Shown here: piece by piece, positions 1 to 9,430 of the stretch
How positions within the stretch are numbered: the first letter of the stretch is position 1
How the letters are laid out: every line of letters begins with the position of its first letter
The notes under the pieces: generated by a model
Told to the model about the DNA's origin: nothing
The model's input: the letters and a program-made list of their open reading frames with translations, nothing else
The model's database searches: none
Source: Tubulanus polymorphus
Lineage: Eukaryota > Nemertea > Palaeonemertea > Tubulaniformes > Tubulanidae
Length of the DNA stretch: 64,000 nucleotides
Reading direction: 5' to 3'
Assembly: GCF_964204645.1 (NCBI RefSeq)
Contig: NC_134031.1
Location: forward strand, 8,346,501-8,410,500
Program-made: the position numbers and the translations under genes

Positions 1-386
1 ACCCCCGTACTGACAATAAAACGTGCTCTTTGCCACCGTGTTTACAAGACGTAACGAAAGCATTACCAGCTTTGAATGAATCGAAAAGTATATCAGAACC
101 GTCTAATGGTTCACCGTTGGTTCGTAAGGAAGCGCAAAATGTGCTGAAATATCGGCGGCGAAGAATGAATCGACACAAACTGAAAAAATTACGCAAACGA
201 ATGAAACATCATTACGCGAGAGTTATACTGAAACGAAAAAAGCGTAAAGAGGATGCATTCGTTTCATTTCTGGACGGCCTCCGCGCTGAAGCCGAAAAGT
301 TTGACCCTGAAAGAGATGTTCGAGAAAAGCTTCAAATGGCTCGTAAAGGCGGATTTAAAATAGATTTATTTGCTGACAATCGTTAG
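1..386 (+). CDS. AURKAIP1: AURKAIP1 / mitochondrial ribosomal protein mS38, C-terminal part
   Basis: The reading frame is open from the left edge (codon phase starting at base 3) to a TAG at 384-386, so this is the 3' coding part of a gene that starts outside the window. The protein is extremely basic: a run beginning VLKYRRRRMNRHKLKKLRKR is followed by more Lys/Arg and then an acidic-basic helix (FLDGLRAEAEKFDPERD). That order is the C-terminal mS38/COX24-type domain of AURKAIP1, which in animals is a small-subunit mitoribosomal protein near the decoding centre and was first named as an Aurora-A interacting protein. The mitochondrial targeting sequence would be in the missing N-terminus. The assignment rests on recognising the basic block; I could not align it. 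No good AATAAA lies just after the stop; one occurs near 990. Confidence 0.85.
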   Translation, partial: PRTDNKTCSLPPCLQDVTKALPALNESKSISEPSNGSPLVRKEAQNVLKYRRRRMNRHKLKKLRKRMKHHYARVILKRKKRKEDAFVSFLDGLRAEAEKFDPERDVREKLQMARKGGFKIDLFADNR

Positions 387-1317
387 TTTTGTGAAATTCA
401 TTGAGTCAAATACAATAATTGTAGATTGATTAGTCTCATACCAATTCGACTTGATGATTTTTAGGTCCGGAGGAGCTGTTAGTGTTGTGTGATGTGTACT
501 GTGAATCAAAGTTCATCATTTTTACAGTCATTGGGTTAATTGAAAATCCTGAGGTTAAATACGTTGCAATAAACACTTCTGGTTACTTAATATTCAACAT
601 TGTTGGGTCGAAGTCACCATTAGGCCCCATCATGACGGTAGAAAATTATCTCAACAGGCTGGTTCCATAGTAGTCACGACTTATGCTTAAGATCTAAGAC
701 CATCTACAGCGGAAAAAAACATTGGCCAAATCCTTCTCATTTACAGTTAAATTTCATCGGAAACAGCAACCCCTTTTCTAACGAACTTTCGGTTATAACA
801 ACCTTATTTTTGGAGTCCTATTACATATTTTCATCGGTTCTAACAATCGCCAGCCACTATCAATCACACTTGTTATGGACTTTTGCTTTAGCGAAGTCCA
901 TTTTGTTATCGCATATGAAACTTTCTTCCTTTGGTACAAAATAACTTCCAAACAAGGCTTAGTTTCTCTTTTAAAACATTCAGTGCAGTAATAAAAGCTC
1001 TGACCCTATTGAATTTCATCGGAATTCGTTGCTTATTTAGTTATTTATTTCTTGTTGGAACTACATTTCCTTTCGGAAGAACGCATGCCCTTTTACGTAT
1101 ACTCATGCTTCACACACGTGCCTCGCTGCTATGTGGTATATTGATTTGTGCTTGTATATGAAAAGTGCGCCTCGTGCCCGGCCTAGTTAAAAGTTTTCCT
1201 GGAAACTGCAAATGATTCAACTGCCAGGGTTCCTTGCGTCTGGCCGTGAAAAGCAGTGAATTTTATAGAAGGGCAGTAAAATTGACCGCTATGAACGTGG
1301 AGAGAGTCTATTTGAGA
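387..1317. other. intergenic, no gene seen
   Basis: 3' flank of the mS38 gene followed by unassigned sequence. Open frames here are short and have no recognisable motif. An AATAAA-type hexamer occurs near 990. I see no clear repeat until the R1 family copy that follows. Confidence 0.5.
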
Positions 1318-2340
1318 ACTTAAGTCCCAGCGGGCTATAGCGTTCACTTTTCATCCGTAGATGGAATCCAGTTATTTTGGGAAGTTTTGAAGACGCTTGA
1401 ATGTAATGTCTTGATATTTGGGTTACACATGTATCTACGATAGACACATCTTCAGCCCAAAAACTGGCCCTGTCAGAATCAAGATGGCCGACTGGCAGCC
1501 ATTGTTGTTCGCCAAAATCAGCACTTTTTACACATTTTTGAACTTTTTGAGGGAAATTTTGTAGACGCTTTGATCAATTACCTTGATCTTTCGTATTTAT
1601 TCGAATTACCCAAGGGCCCATCAGCTTAAGAAAAATTGGGTCGATCGGACTCGAGATGGCCGTCCTATGACCTTTTTAGTGCCCAAAAATGTCAATTTTT
1701 AGTGCCCAAAAATGTCAATTTTGGTCTGAATTCTGAGTCCTGTAGCTTCCTACTGGTTTGCCATTTCTCATTGCAATTTGTGATGGGTATTCTTTGGAAA
1801 GGGATGTTTTATACCTGAGACAGGTATCTTTGATCAGCCAATTATGGCGCAATTGGCGGCCAACTTGGTGTCATCAGTACTCATTCGTAGGTGGGAAAAA
1901 GTTTTTCCACATTATATTGATACCAAAGAATATATTTTGTTAGCACAATCAATTGGAAAAGTGTAGCTCATAACGTGTTCTATGATTTTGGTGAGTTTCA
2001 TGGTCATTGGTTTTTGTATATGGCCGTCAGGGGGCGTTGAATAATATAATAACTTAGTATTTCTATATTATATTTGTACCTATGCATATTTTGTTACCAC
2101 AATCAATTACAAAGTTGTAGCTCATGACTTCGTCTATGATTGTGGTGAGTTTTAAGGACATTAGTTATTCTATATGGTCACCAGGGGGCGTTGAATAATA
2201 GAATAACTAGCATTTCCTTATTTATTAGATTGGTACCTAGGCATATTTTGTTACCATGATCAATTGCAAAGTTGTAGTTCATGACATGTTCTATAATTGT
2301 GGTGAGTTTCAAGGTCATTGGGTTTTGCATATGGTCACCA
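1318..2340 (+). repeat. R1 family dispersed repeat, plus copy
   Basis: Begins with an imperfect palindrome (CTTAAGTCCCAGCGGGCTA) and shares a long colinear stretch, in reverse orientation, with 62200-63402. Shared landmarks are GCGTTCACTTTTC, CAGTTATTTTGGGAAGTTTTG, a 'CAAGATGGCCGACTGGCAGCC' type segment, and a 3' part made of tandem units of about 155 bp (each with TTTTGTTACCACAATCAATT and GGTCACCAGGGGGCGTTGAA). The distal 3' end seen in other copies (GGGTCCAGGGACACCATGCC on the other strand) is missing here. No coding potential; the open frames inside are not conserved between copies. Confidence 0.8.
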
Positions 2341-2560
2341 GTTGGTTTGTGTTTCATCACACCAGAGGTTGGTCTCTTTTCATTCATGATGTTAAACGGA
2401 TCCAGTGAACCATCGGATACTATGACCTTCTTATTTTTCCCCAGCGGTTCGCTAGATCGAGGTTCCATTGTAATAGTTCTATAGTCAAGCTTAAGATTTA
2501 AGACCACTTTGGACTTAAGTTTTGACTGTGAAACTGGCCCCAGGAAAATAATTATAACTA

Positions 2561-2645
2561 CAGTGGAACCTCGTTGCAGAGAACTTCATGGGACCAGAAA
2601 ATATGTTCGCTATAACCGATAGTTCGTAGTAGTACACATGTATTG
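2561..2645. repeat. partial MITE, relative of 28373-28547
   Basis: ACAGTGGAACCTCGTT followed by CTTCATGGGACCAGAAAATA and TATAACCGATAGTT matches the left half of the element at 28373-28547. The right inverted terminus is absent, so this is a truncated copy. Confidence 0.6.
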
Positions 2646-4300
2646 TGTTTCTAGTATTCCTCACTTAAATATGGTAAACATTTTAGTAATATGGTGAATA
2701 CAGGTTATTAAACTTTTGAAATTTTTATTTTGTATATTTATGTACTTAAAACACAGGAAGAAAATATTTCGAAGTTCCCAAAGCACTCAATTCTAGCTGG
2801 TCCAGCGCTCAACTTGGCCTCTATCATGACATTCATACAGAAAACAGAAAAACCTATATTATACCAGGTAATCGTCGGTAGCCAGTTCTACCGTATTCAA
2901 GTTTTTAACTTAGGGCCATTCGTTTGTTACGTACATTACATACCCTGCAGTGTTTAGGCTTCTGTATTGGTTTCTTGGAAACCCTCATTTTGAAATTACG
3001 CTGTTCAGGTCACTTTCAGGCTCCTAAGCTAATCAGGCTGTTTGATCCACTATGGAGGAAATGGAATAACGAGCACACACTACAGATTCCGTATTTTTAT
3101 GTGATGTCAACTTTGGGACCGTCGTTTATTTCCAAATTGGCTCTCGTAGATTTCGATGACATTATCCTCAATTTCACCGCCCATAGGCACCAGCTTGCGT
3201 TTCAGGTGTGGTGGGTCTGCCAGCGACACCCGATCAAAAAATCAAACGAAATCTACCAACAAATAAATTACAGGGACAATCCCTATTTTAAGATAAAAAA
3301 ACCCCTCTAAACCATGATACCGTGACTCCATGATCGTTTTCACTTCAACAATCTGTAATTCATTGTGGCACTCGTACTGTTGCAGGTCGAGCGCGAAACA
3401 ATACATTTTCATAACCAGATATCGTAGTTTGACGTTTGAGTTCGCGAAAAATGAGCTTTTCCGGACAGATTGTTTACTGGCACATCTTCCGCAAAACTCA
3501 ATTCGACAAGTTAGCTTTCAGTTTCACGTCACAAGAGCAGTAAATGCACTGAAAGCTACTTTGAAGAAACTTGATCTTTTTATCCAAACTCCATGTTATT
3601 GTTTGTACGACTTCAACAACTCCAGGTGCCACAGGTCTGGAACTTGCCCTGGCTGTAACGAAAATGCCTACTTGTTCAATCATCCACGCGACCAGTCATC
3701 CAATCACCAAGTCATCCAGTCGGCCGGTCGTCCACTCATCCAGCTGCCCAGTTATCCAGTCGGCGGGTCGTCCAGTCATCCAGTCGACCAGTTCATCCAG
3801 TCATTCAGTCGGCCGGTCGTCCCGTCATCCAAACACCCTGTAACCTACCAGCCATACTATGCGCGTATAATCATTTATGCGGAGGAATATCAATATTGTA
3901 CTGGAACTACTTAACCGGGATTCTACACTTGGGCCCATCGGCCTTAATCCAGAGCTCTCAGTCGACTTACAGGTCGGCCGGTTCTCATCGGTACCCTCAT
4001 ATGTATTTATTTATTCGGGTACGGAGAGGTTATTTGGGAGACGGATATGGTACTTAATTTTGATTGACATTTACAAAATCATAGACATTCATCTCATTAT
4101 TTTTCTATTTCCAAGGTAAAGGTGTACGATTTAAGTTTGTGTTTGCCGCGTGAAACATTGACACAATAGATGGCGTTGCGACTTGTGTCACACTTTTATT
4201 CACCATTAGCATATTGTGTATATTATGACTCGGCTATACCGTAGCTAGACCAGGTGTGTCTTTGTTAGATATGTGCCATATCTATCGGCTTGGCCTATTT
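2646..4300. other. intergenic with a TCATCCAGT-type minisatellite
   Basis: No gene recognised. From about 3690 to 3835 there is a degenerate short tandem array built on CGGTCGTCCA / GTCATCCAGT units; the long frames through it are by-products of the array. Just after, TGGAACTACTTAACCGG (about 3901) also occurs beside the GTAT array at 8215, which marks a shared dispersed sequence. Confidence 0.55.
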
Positions 4301-4319
4301 CTATATTGTTACCTGTTCC

Positions 4320-4340
4320 GTGGTATATAATATACAGGCA
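4320..4340 (+). promoter_or_regulatory. candidate TATA element of the Ly6-like gene
   Basis: GTGGTATATAATATACAGG lies about 165 bp upstream of the ATG at 4497. It is a TATA-like sequence in a plausible place for a short 5' UTR. Nothing else supports it, and AT-rich DNA gives such matches by chance. Confidence 0.25.
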
Positions 4341-4496
4341 TACAGCATTTTATACATGTTATTTGATCATTCGTATACATTGCCATCCGATTGATATTAT
4401 TTCGTTAGGTTCGTAAATTCGGCATTGGGAGACGGATATGAACTTTAGAAAGGATAGTGTATCGTAAAGGCAATTGTTGTGATATCGGACTCTAAA

Positions 4497-6467
4497 ATGA
4501 ATGATTTTATACTTTGCTCGCTTTCCATTGTAATACTACTAGGATGCATATCTGGTAAGTAAATACACGTATACATATATATACATATACATATGCTAAT
4601 CGGCTATTCCTAAGTGTCTACGATGTTAAATGAATTATGGACATTTAAACACAGACTATACATGATTGAATGGTTGGATCATGAGTCGGTTGTATGTGAA
4701 AATCCCCATTAGATGATATTTCTGTTTTCTCGTATTATGATTTTTAGTATGTTTTGCTAAAGTGAAAATGTTTTTTCCCGGACTATATATTATTTAAGGA
4801 AACAAAATGAGATGCCTTTTGTCGCTTTGTTAGGACTTATTGTATTTCGCTTCGCAAAGTTAACTTTATTTCTTCATGTATATATAAGTCTATCTAGATG
4901 TCGACGGTTGAAAAATCATTTATTAAGAGACATCGAGAAAGTAACCTGTTACTATATTTTTTATGAATAACGTAGCTAATTAGCCCACTGACTCAATTGA
5001 ATGAATGGGTAACAAACTGGTTAGGAAAATATGAATAAATTGACCTTAATCTAATAACACCCCATTCAAAAGGAGGGGTATTTTATATACTCTGTAGAAT
5101 TGGGGATTTTTACCGCTAAACTGACTAGACACGAATAACCTAATCATCGAGGCGAATATTTGACATTTTTTCGCTTTTCATATGATATGGTTATAATTCA
5201 TTTAATTTATCTTTTTATTTCGATTGCACATCATGTTTGAAAAACAGGAGATGACAGAAAGGTCAACGACCGAACATAGACATTTAGAATATTTCTGGCA
5301 GTTTTTATAGGGTTAATAGTTCATGTAGAAATACCCTCAGCATATTGTACTCCATCCCCTTTTACATGTAAAACAATATCAGACCTCATTTTCTGGACTG
5401 CTCTTTTCTGTGATAAAAGGTTCCTATCAGCCTTTCAGTTTCATAAGAACACTTTTCATTTTTAGCCCAATTAGGACGTTAGTCCCAGCGAGAAGACTCC
5501 AGCGGGCTTTTGCCATCACTTTCGTCCCGCCCCCTCCTTTCGTTCGTTCGTTCGTTCGTTCGTTCGTTCGTTCGTTCGTTCGTTCGTTCGTTCGTTCGTT
5601 CGTTCGTTCGTTCGTTCGTTCGTTCGTTCGTTCGTTCGTTCGTTCGTTCGTTCGTTCGTTCGTTCGTTCGTTCGTTCTGGACGAAGTCCAGTTATTTTGG
5701 GGTTTTGAAGGCGCATCCAAAGATTCTCTTTATATTTGGTTTATTATGTTTGGTTTCGTGTTTGTGTATGTTGTAACAGCACACCGGTGTATTTACCCAA
5801 AAATCTTTAACAATTTCTCTTAAAGATGGAAATCTAATTTTCCTCTTTTTAGGTACGGAAAGCATCAGGTGTCATAACATGGTTTGCACAGGTAATGTCG
5901 ACTGGTGGGATAAAAAGTGTACGAAACTCAAATCACCAAACCAAATACTCGGGGAATGCGAGGATGGTAAATGGTGTGCGGTAAGGATTTCAGTTTAGAA
6001 TTCACATATAGATGCACATCGCAGTGTTGAGGATCAATACTTGTTTCTATATCACCCAGTTGACGACCCCTGTCGGATTTCTTGATACCATAGACTAAAA
6101 AAGAGTCCATGCCTGCACCGAACGCGTGTGCTGAGTGTTGGCATATTGACCCGACCGAAGGCCTGAAGCGGAAACTTTTCTTCTTCCCTAAACACCTCAC
6201 AGCGATAATCGTCGTGTTCATAGCGTATCTCAAACATTAATTCCTGTATACTTGTTACAGAAATCCGAAGGAGCAGACAAGTTTGGAAAAAGATTATCGA
6301 TTCACGAGTGCAGCTTTTCCTGCAATCAATGGGATAAATTCCATTATAACGATGTTTATATGGAACAATATTGTTGCCGAACTGAAATGTGTAATGGTAG
6401 CGACCGTCCGTCCGGAAAGATAATACTTTTGCCGTTGTTCACAGTTTTATACGCATTTGCTAGCTGA
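4497..6467 (+). CDS. Ly6/uPAR (three-finger) protein, secreted and probably GPI-anchored; three exons
   Basis: Exons 4497-4554, 5853-5980 and 6261-6467 join in phase with GTAAGT, GTAAGG donors and TTTTTAG, TTACAG acceptors to give about 130 residues. Exon 1 encodes a hydrophobic signal peptide (MNDFILCSLSIVILLGCISG). The mature part has ten cysteines, opens with RCHNMVC and ends the cysteine module with CCRTEMCNG, the CC-x4-CN signature of the Ly6/uPAR three-finger fold. It finishes in a hydrophobic tail (IILLPLFTVLYAFA) as expected for a GPI-attachment signal. Such proteins sit on the outer cell face as receptors or channel modulators; the ligand cannot be told. AATAAA follows at 6592. Intron 1 contains an R1 copy with an expanded CGTT array. 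The low identity typical of the family leaves its subgroup open. Confidence 0.85.
4555..5461. other. intron 1 of the Ly6-like gene, 5' part
   Basis: AT-rich intronic sequence with no recognisable feature until the R1 copy at 5462. Confidence 0.5.
5462..5770 (+). repeat. R1 family 5' fragment carrying a (CGTT)n array
   Basis: TTAGCCCAATTAGGACGTTAG and CAGCGGGCTTTTGCC before the array, and GTCCAGTTATTTTGGGGTTTT and CGCATCCAAAGATT after it, are R1 5'-end sequences. The microsatellite sits exactly where other R1 copies carry a short CGTTCGT / CGTCCGTCCG run. Confidence 0.7.
5538..5676. repeat. (TTCG)n / (CGAA)n microsatellite
   Basis: About 139 bp of uninterrupted tetranucleotide. It yields long artefactual frames of repeating Val-Arg-Ser-Phe or Asn-Glu-Arg-Thr on both strands. 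Confidence 0.98.
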
Positions 6468-6591
6468 ATACTGTACGTACTACAATTAAAAAAGAAAACA
6501 ACTAGCTTAACCTTCTTTAAATCGAGCTTTGCGATTGCAATTGATTTTTATTACCATATACCTTATATATTATGCTGTAAATTATTGAAAA

Positions 6592-6597
6592 AATAAA
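6592..6597 (+). terminator. polyadenylation signal of the Ly6-like gene
   Basis: AATAAA 125 bp after the stop codon at 6465-6467, in AT-rich 3' UTR sequence. Confidence 0.6.
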
Positions 6598-6599
6598 CT

Positions 6600-7866
6600 A
6601 TTTTCAATATCAACTTAAACGTGTGTATTTATATGTCCTGTGGAATGAAGTTTCGTTAGAATTTTTTATTTATGTTGATATTTCAATACCGGAACTTAAC
6701 AAACATGTTGCACATTGGATTGTACCAATTAACGAGGTTCCGTCTTTGCTATTTGTTGTGCTTTATCAGAAATCGTGACGCGGTCAAGATTGAGGTTATC
6801 ACCGCTCACCAGCAGACACAGTCACGCAATAATGTTAAACGTCTGGATTGATAGTGAGACCTACGAGGAATCATCTGTTCAGATGATTCTGCGCCAAGGA
6901 GGCGGGCAAATAGAATACTCGCTCCATCTAGCACCATCTAGCGAATAAGTAACAAAAAAAACGAATCAGACAAATCTACCAATCAAATAAATAGGGTCAA
7001 TCTCTATTTCAAGATAGAAAATCAAAGGAAAGCCTCCTCATCAAACACAGCTATCAAAGGTCAACCTAGCGTTTTGGTAAAACTGATCGAAATGGTCAAA
7101 GCTGACAAAACAGAGATCTTGTTGATGAGTCAGATGAAATTGACATCAGAAGTAAATTTTTGGGGAACTGCCCAAGTTCAGCCAAAACACTGCCAACTAC
7201 ATTTTCAAATGAATAATCTCTTTGACATAATCGAAAACAACTTAAGTTTTCATAATTATTTTTAATCACTTATTTGATTTCTTATCGATGTACAAGATAT
7301 AAATTTCGCATTACAAGCACATTATAATGGAGCTGATGGTGATCAATGAAATTTTTTCTTCAGTTTTTCATGAAGTGGGATTTTACGTTTAATGTTCATT
7401 TAAGATCCAATAAAGATCCTGCGTGTCCCCATTCATGATACACGAATAAATACGATATGTATGTGCAATTAGCACGGTGTCAGATATTGATTGTTATAAT
7501 ATAAAATCAAATCTGTAGATGTAAAATCGTAGAAATTGTGCCCGGGTAGACTCGGTTGTGTTTGTAGGTTCACGACGACCGCGATTGATGAAGTGAGTGT
7601 ACGAACATGTGCGACACGTGGATTGTGTTTACTAACAGAGTAGATAGCATGCGCACTGCAAACAAGATGGCGGAAACTACCTTGTAAAAAAATGACAATA
7701 TTGATAATCGAATACGCCCTATTTTACGCATGCGTAGTTGATACAAATGTCCGCGCTGTTGTGAAGATTTTATCAAATTTATCTGTGTATCGTCAAATGA
7801 TTAGGCTTCTTCAAGTCAAATGATTGCTCGAAAGTTACTGGTACCGTAGTACGTTTGTACGTACGT
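6600..7866. other. intergenic, no gene seen
   Basis: No recognisable coding sequence. An AACGAGGTTCC piece at about 6731 resembles the MITE terminus seen at 28540. At about 7668 AAGATGGCGG, together with two CGCATGCG palindromes (7650, 7730), is CpG-containing promoter-like sequence, but no gene is attached to it. Confidence 0.4.
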
Positions 7867-8209
7867 TATGTATGTATGTATGTATGTATGTATGTATGTA
7901 TGTATGTATGTATGTATGTATGTATGTATGTATGTATGTATGTATGTATGTATGTATGTATGTATGTATGTATGTATGTATGTATGTATGTATGTATGTA
8001 TGTATGTATGTATGTATGTATGTATGTATGTATGTATGTATGTATGTATGTATGTATGTATGTATGTATGTATGTATGTATGTATGTATGTATGTATGTA
8101 TGTATGTATGTATGTATGTATGTATGTATGTATGTATGTATGTATGTATGTATGTATGTATGTATGTATGTATGTATGTATGTATGTATGTATGTATGTA
8201 TGTATGTAT
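7867..8209. repeat. (GTAT)n microsatellite
   Basis: About 343 bp of perfect tetranucleotide repeat. The long Met-Tyr-Val-Cys frames on plus and Tyr-Ile-His-Thr frames on minus are artefacts of the repeat. Confidence 0.98.
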
Positions 8210-8212
8210 TCA

Positions 8213-8745
8213 TCCTGGAACTACTTAACCGGAATCTTAACCGAAGTCGACAATCGGCATTCGGCAATCAGAAACCTGATAGTCGACGATTTCTCGGGTC
8301 GACAATCGGCAATCAGAAACCTGAGTCGACCATTTCAGATTCGACAATCGGCAATAGGATGATTAGACGCTGTGATTATGAGGGTGAAATAGATGCTGTG
8401 ATTGTGAGGGTGAAATAGATGCTGTGATACCTGAGGGTGAAATAGATGCTGCAATTGTGAGGGTGATATAGACGCTGTGATTATGAGGGTGAAATAGATG
8501 TTGTGATTGTGAGGGTGAAATAGATGCTCTGATACCTGAGGGTGAAATAGATGCTGCAATTGTGAGGGTAATATAGACGCTCTAATTGTGAGGGTGATAT
8601 AGATGCTGTGATTGTGAGGATGATATAGATGCTGTGATTGTGAGGGTGAAATACCGGTAGATGCTGTGATTGTGGGGACGACCATTTGGTTTCTGATTGC
8701 CGATTGTCGACGTGGAAACTGGTCGACTATCAGGTTTTTGACGGC
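8213..8745. repeat. inverted repeat flanking a ~26-bp minisatellite
   Basis: Left arm 8237-8345 contains several CGACAATCGGCAATCAGAAA units. Right arm 8682-8745 contains the reverse complement (TTTCTGATTGCCGATTGTCG). Between them, 8370-8665, is a minisatellite of units such as GTGATTGTGAGGGTGAAATA followed by GATGCT, with alternating variants. Left-flank sequence TGGAACTACTTAACCGG is shared with about 3901. Confidence 0.75.
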
Positions 8746-9154
8746 AATTTGCGGGAAACCGAACCACTCACCTCATTTAAGAAAACCCTCCACGATGGAA
8801 CTATATAGACCTATTCTGGAGTGCGTGTCACTCTATCCATTCGAATCTAACAGATTTCGTTTGAAATAAGTAGCAAATATGGGTCAGAAATACCCAGATA
8901 CCTGGGCTCCTTGTTTGACACCGCGGCTGCAATCCAACCACTGAGTGTTATCCGTTTACCCTTGCGGACACGATTCCTTAATTTTAGAAGATGTATCTTT
9001 TCTTTCTTTCCTATTGATGTGACGAAAACCAAACGTACCGGTAATACATTACAGTAAAGATCAGATCATATCCTGTAACTTTCCTACTAAATATTTCAGC
9101 AACCCAAGATAGTATTAATGAAACGTTTACTCTATATAATGTTTATCATTTTTT

Positions 9155-9172
9155 ACGCATGCGCACCGGTTA
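9155..9172 (+). promoter_or_regulatory. candidate promoter palindrome upstream of the NRF-6-like gene
   Basis: ACGCATGCGCACCGG, about 270 bp upstream of the first ATG at 9431, resembles an NRF-1-type GCGCATGCGC site common in animal promoters. This is a motif match only. Confidence 0.25.
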
Positions 9173-9430
9173 ATATGAAATCGTTTTAGTTGTAAAATAT
9201 ATGGAGATTCCATACAGACTTGAAAATGAATAAGTCGTGTTTCTTAGACGACTATTGATAGATTGAGATCACCTGGTTGTTATCATGTTTTTTTACTATT
9301 CACGTGTACATTGTCGACCTAGTCTTTTATTGAATGTTGAGTGCGTCTCTGAATGAGCGTATAATAGCTTCCGTTTATCGAAGCTTATTTATGTTTTGCA
9401 AAGGACTAAGACTTAGATAAACTAATATAG

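Noticed and set aside
3330-3914. 194-codon open frame
   Set aside because: Its C-terminal half is the TCATCCAGT minisatellite and the rest shows no coding character or splice structure.
5410-5823. Open frames rich in Phe-Val-Arg-Ser or Asn-Glu-Arg-Thr
   Set aside because: Products of the TTCG microsatellite within an R1 copy in intron 1 of the Ly6-like gene.
7824-8418. Long open frames on both strands encoding Met-Tyr-Val-Cys or His-Thr-Tyr-Ile repeats
   Set aside because: They are translations of a perfect GTAT tetranucleotide array; any frame through a period-4 repeat without stops stays open.
8370-8665. Regularly spaced similar units resembling a CRISPR array
   Set aside because: Units of about 26 bp are contiguous with no unique spacers, and the window is animal nuclear DNA; it is a minisatellite.
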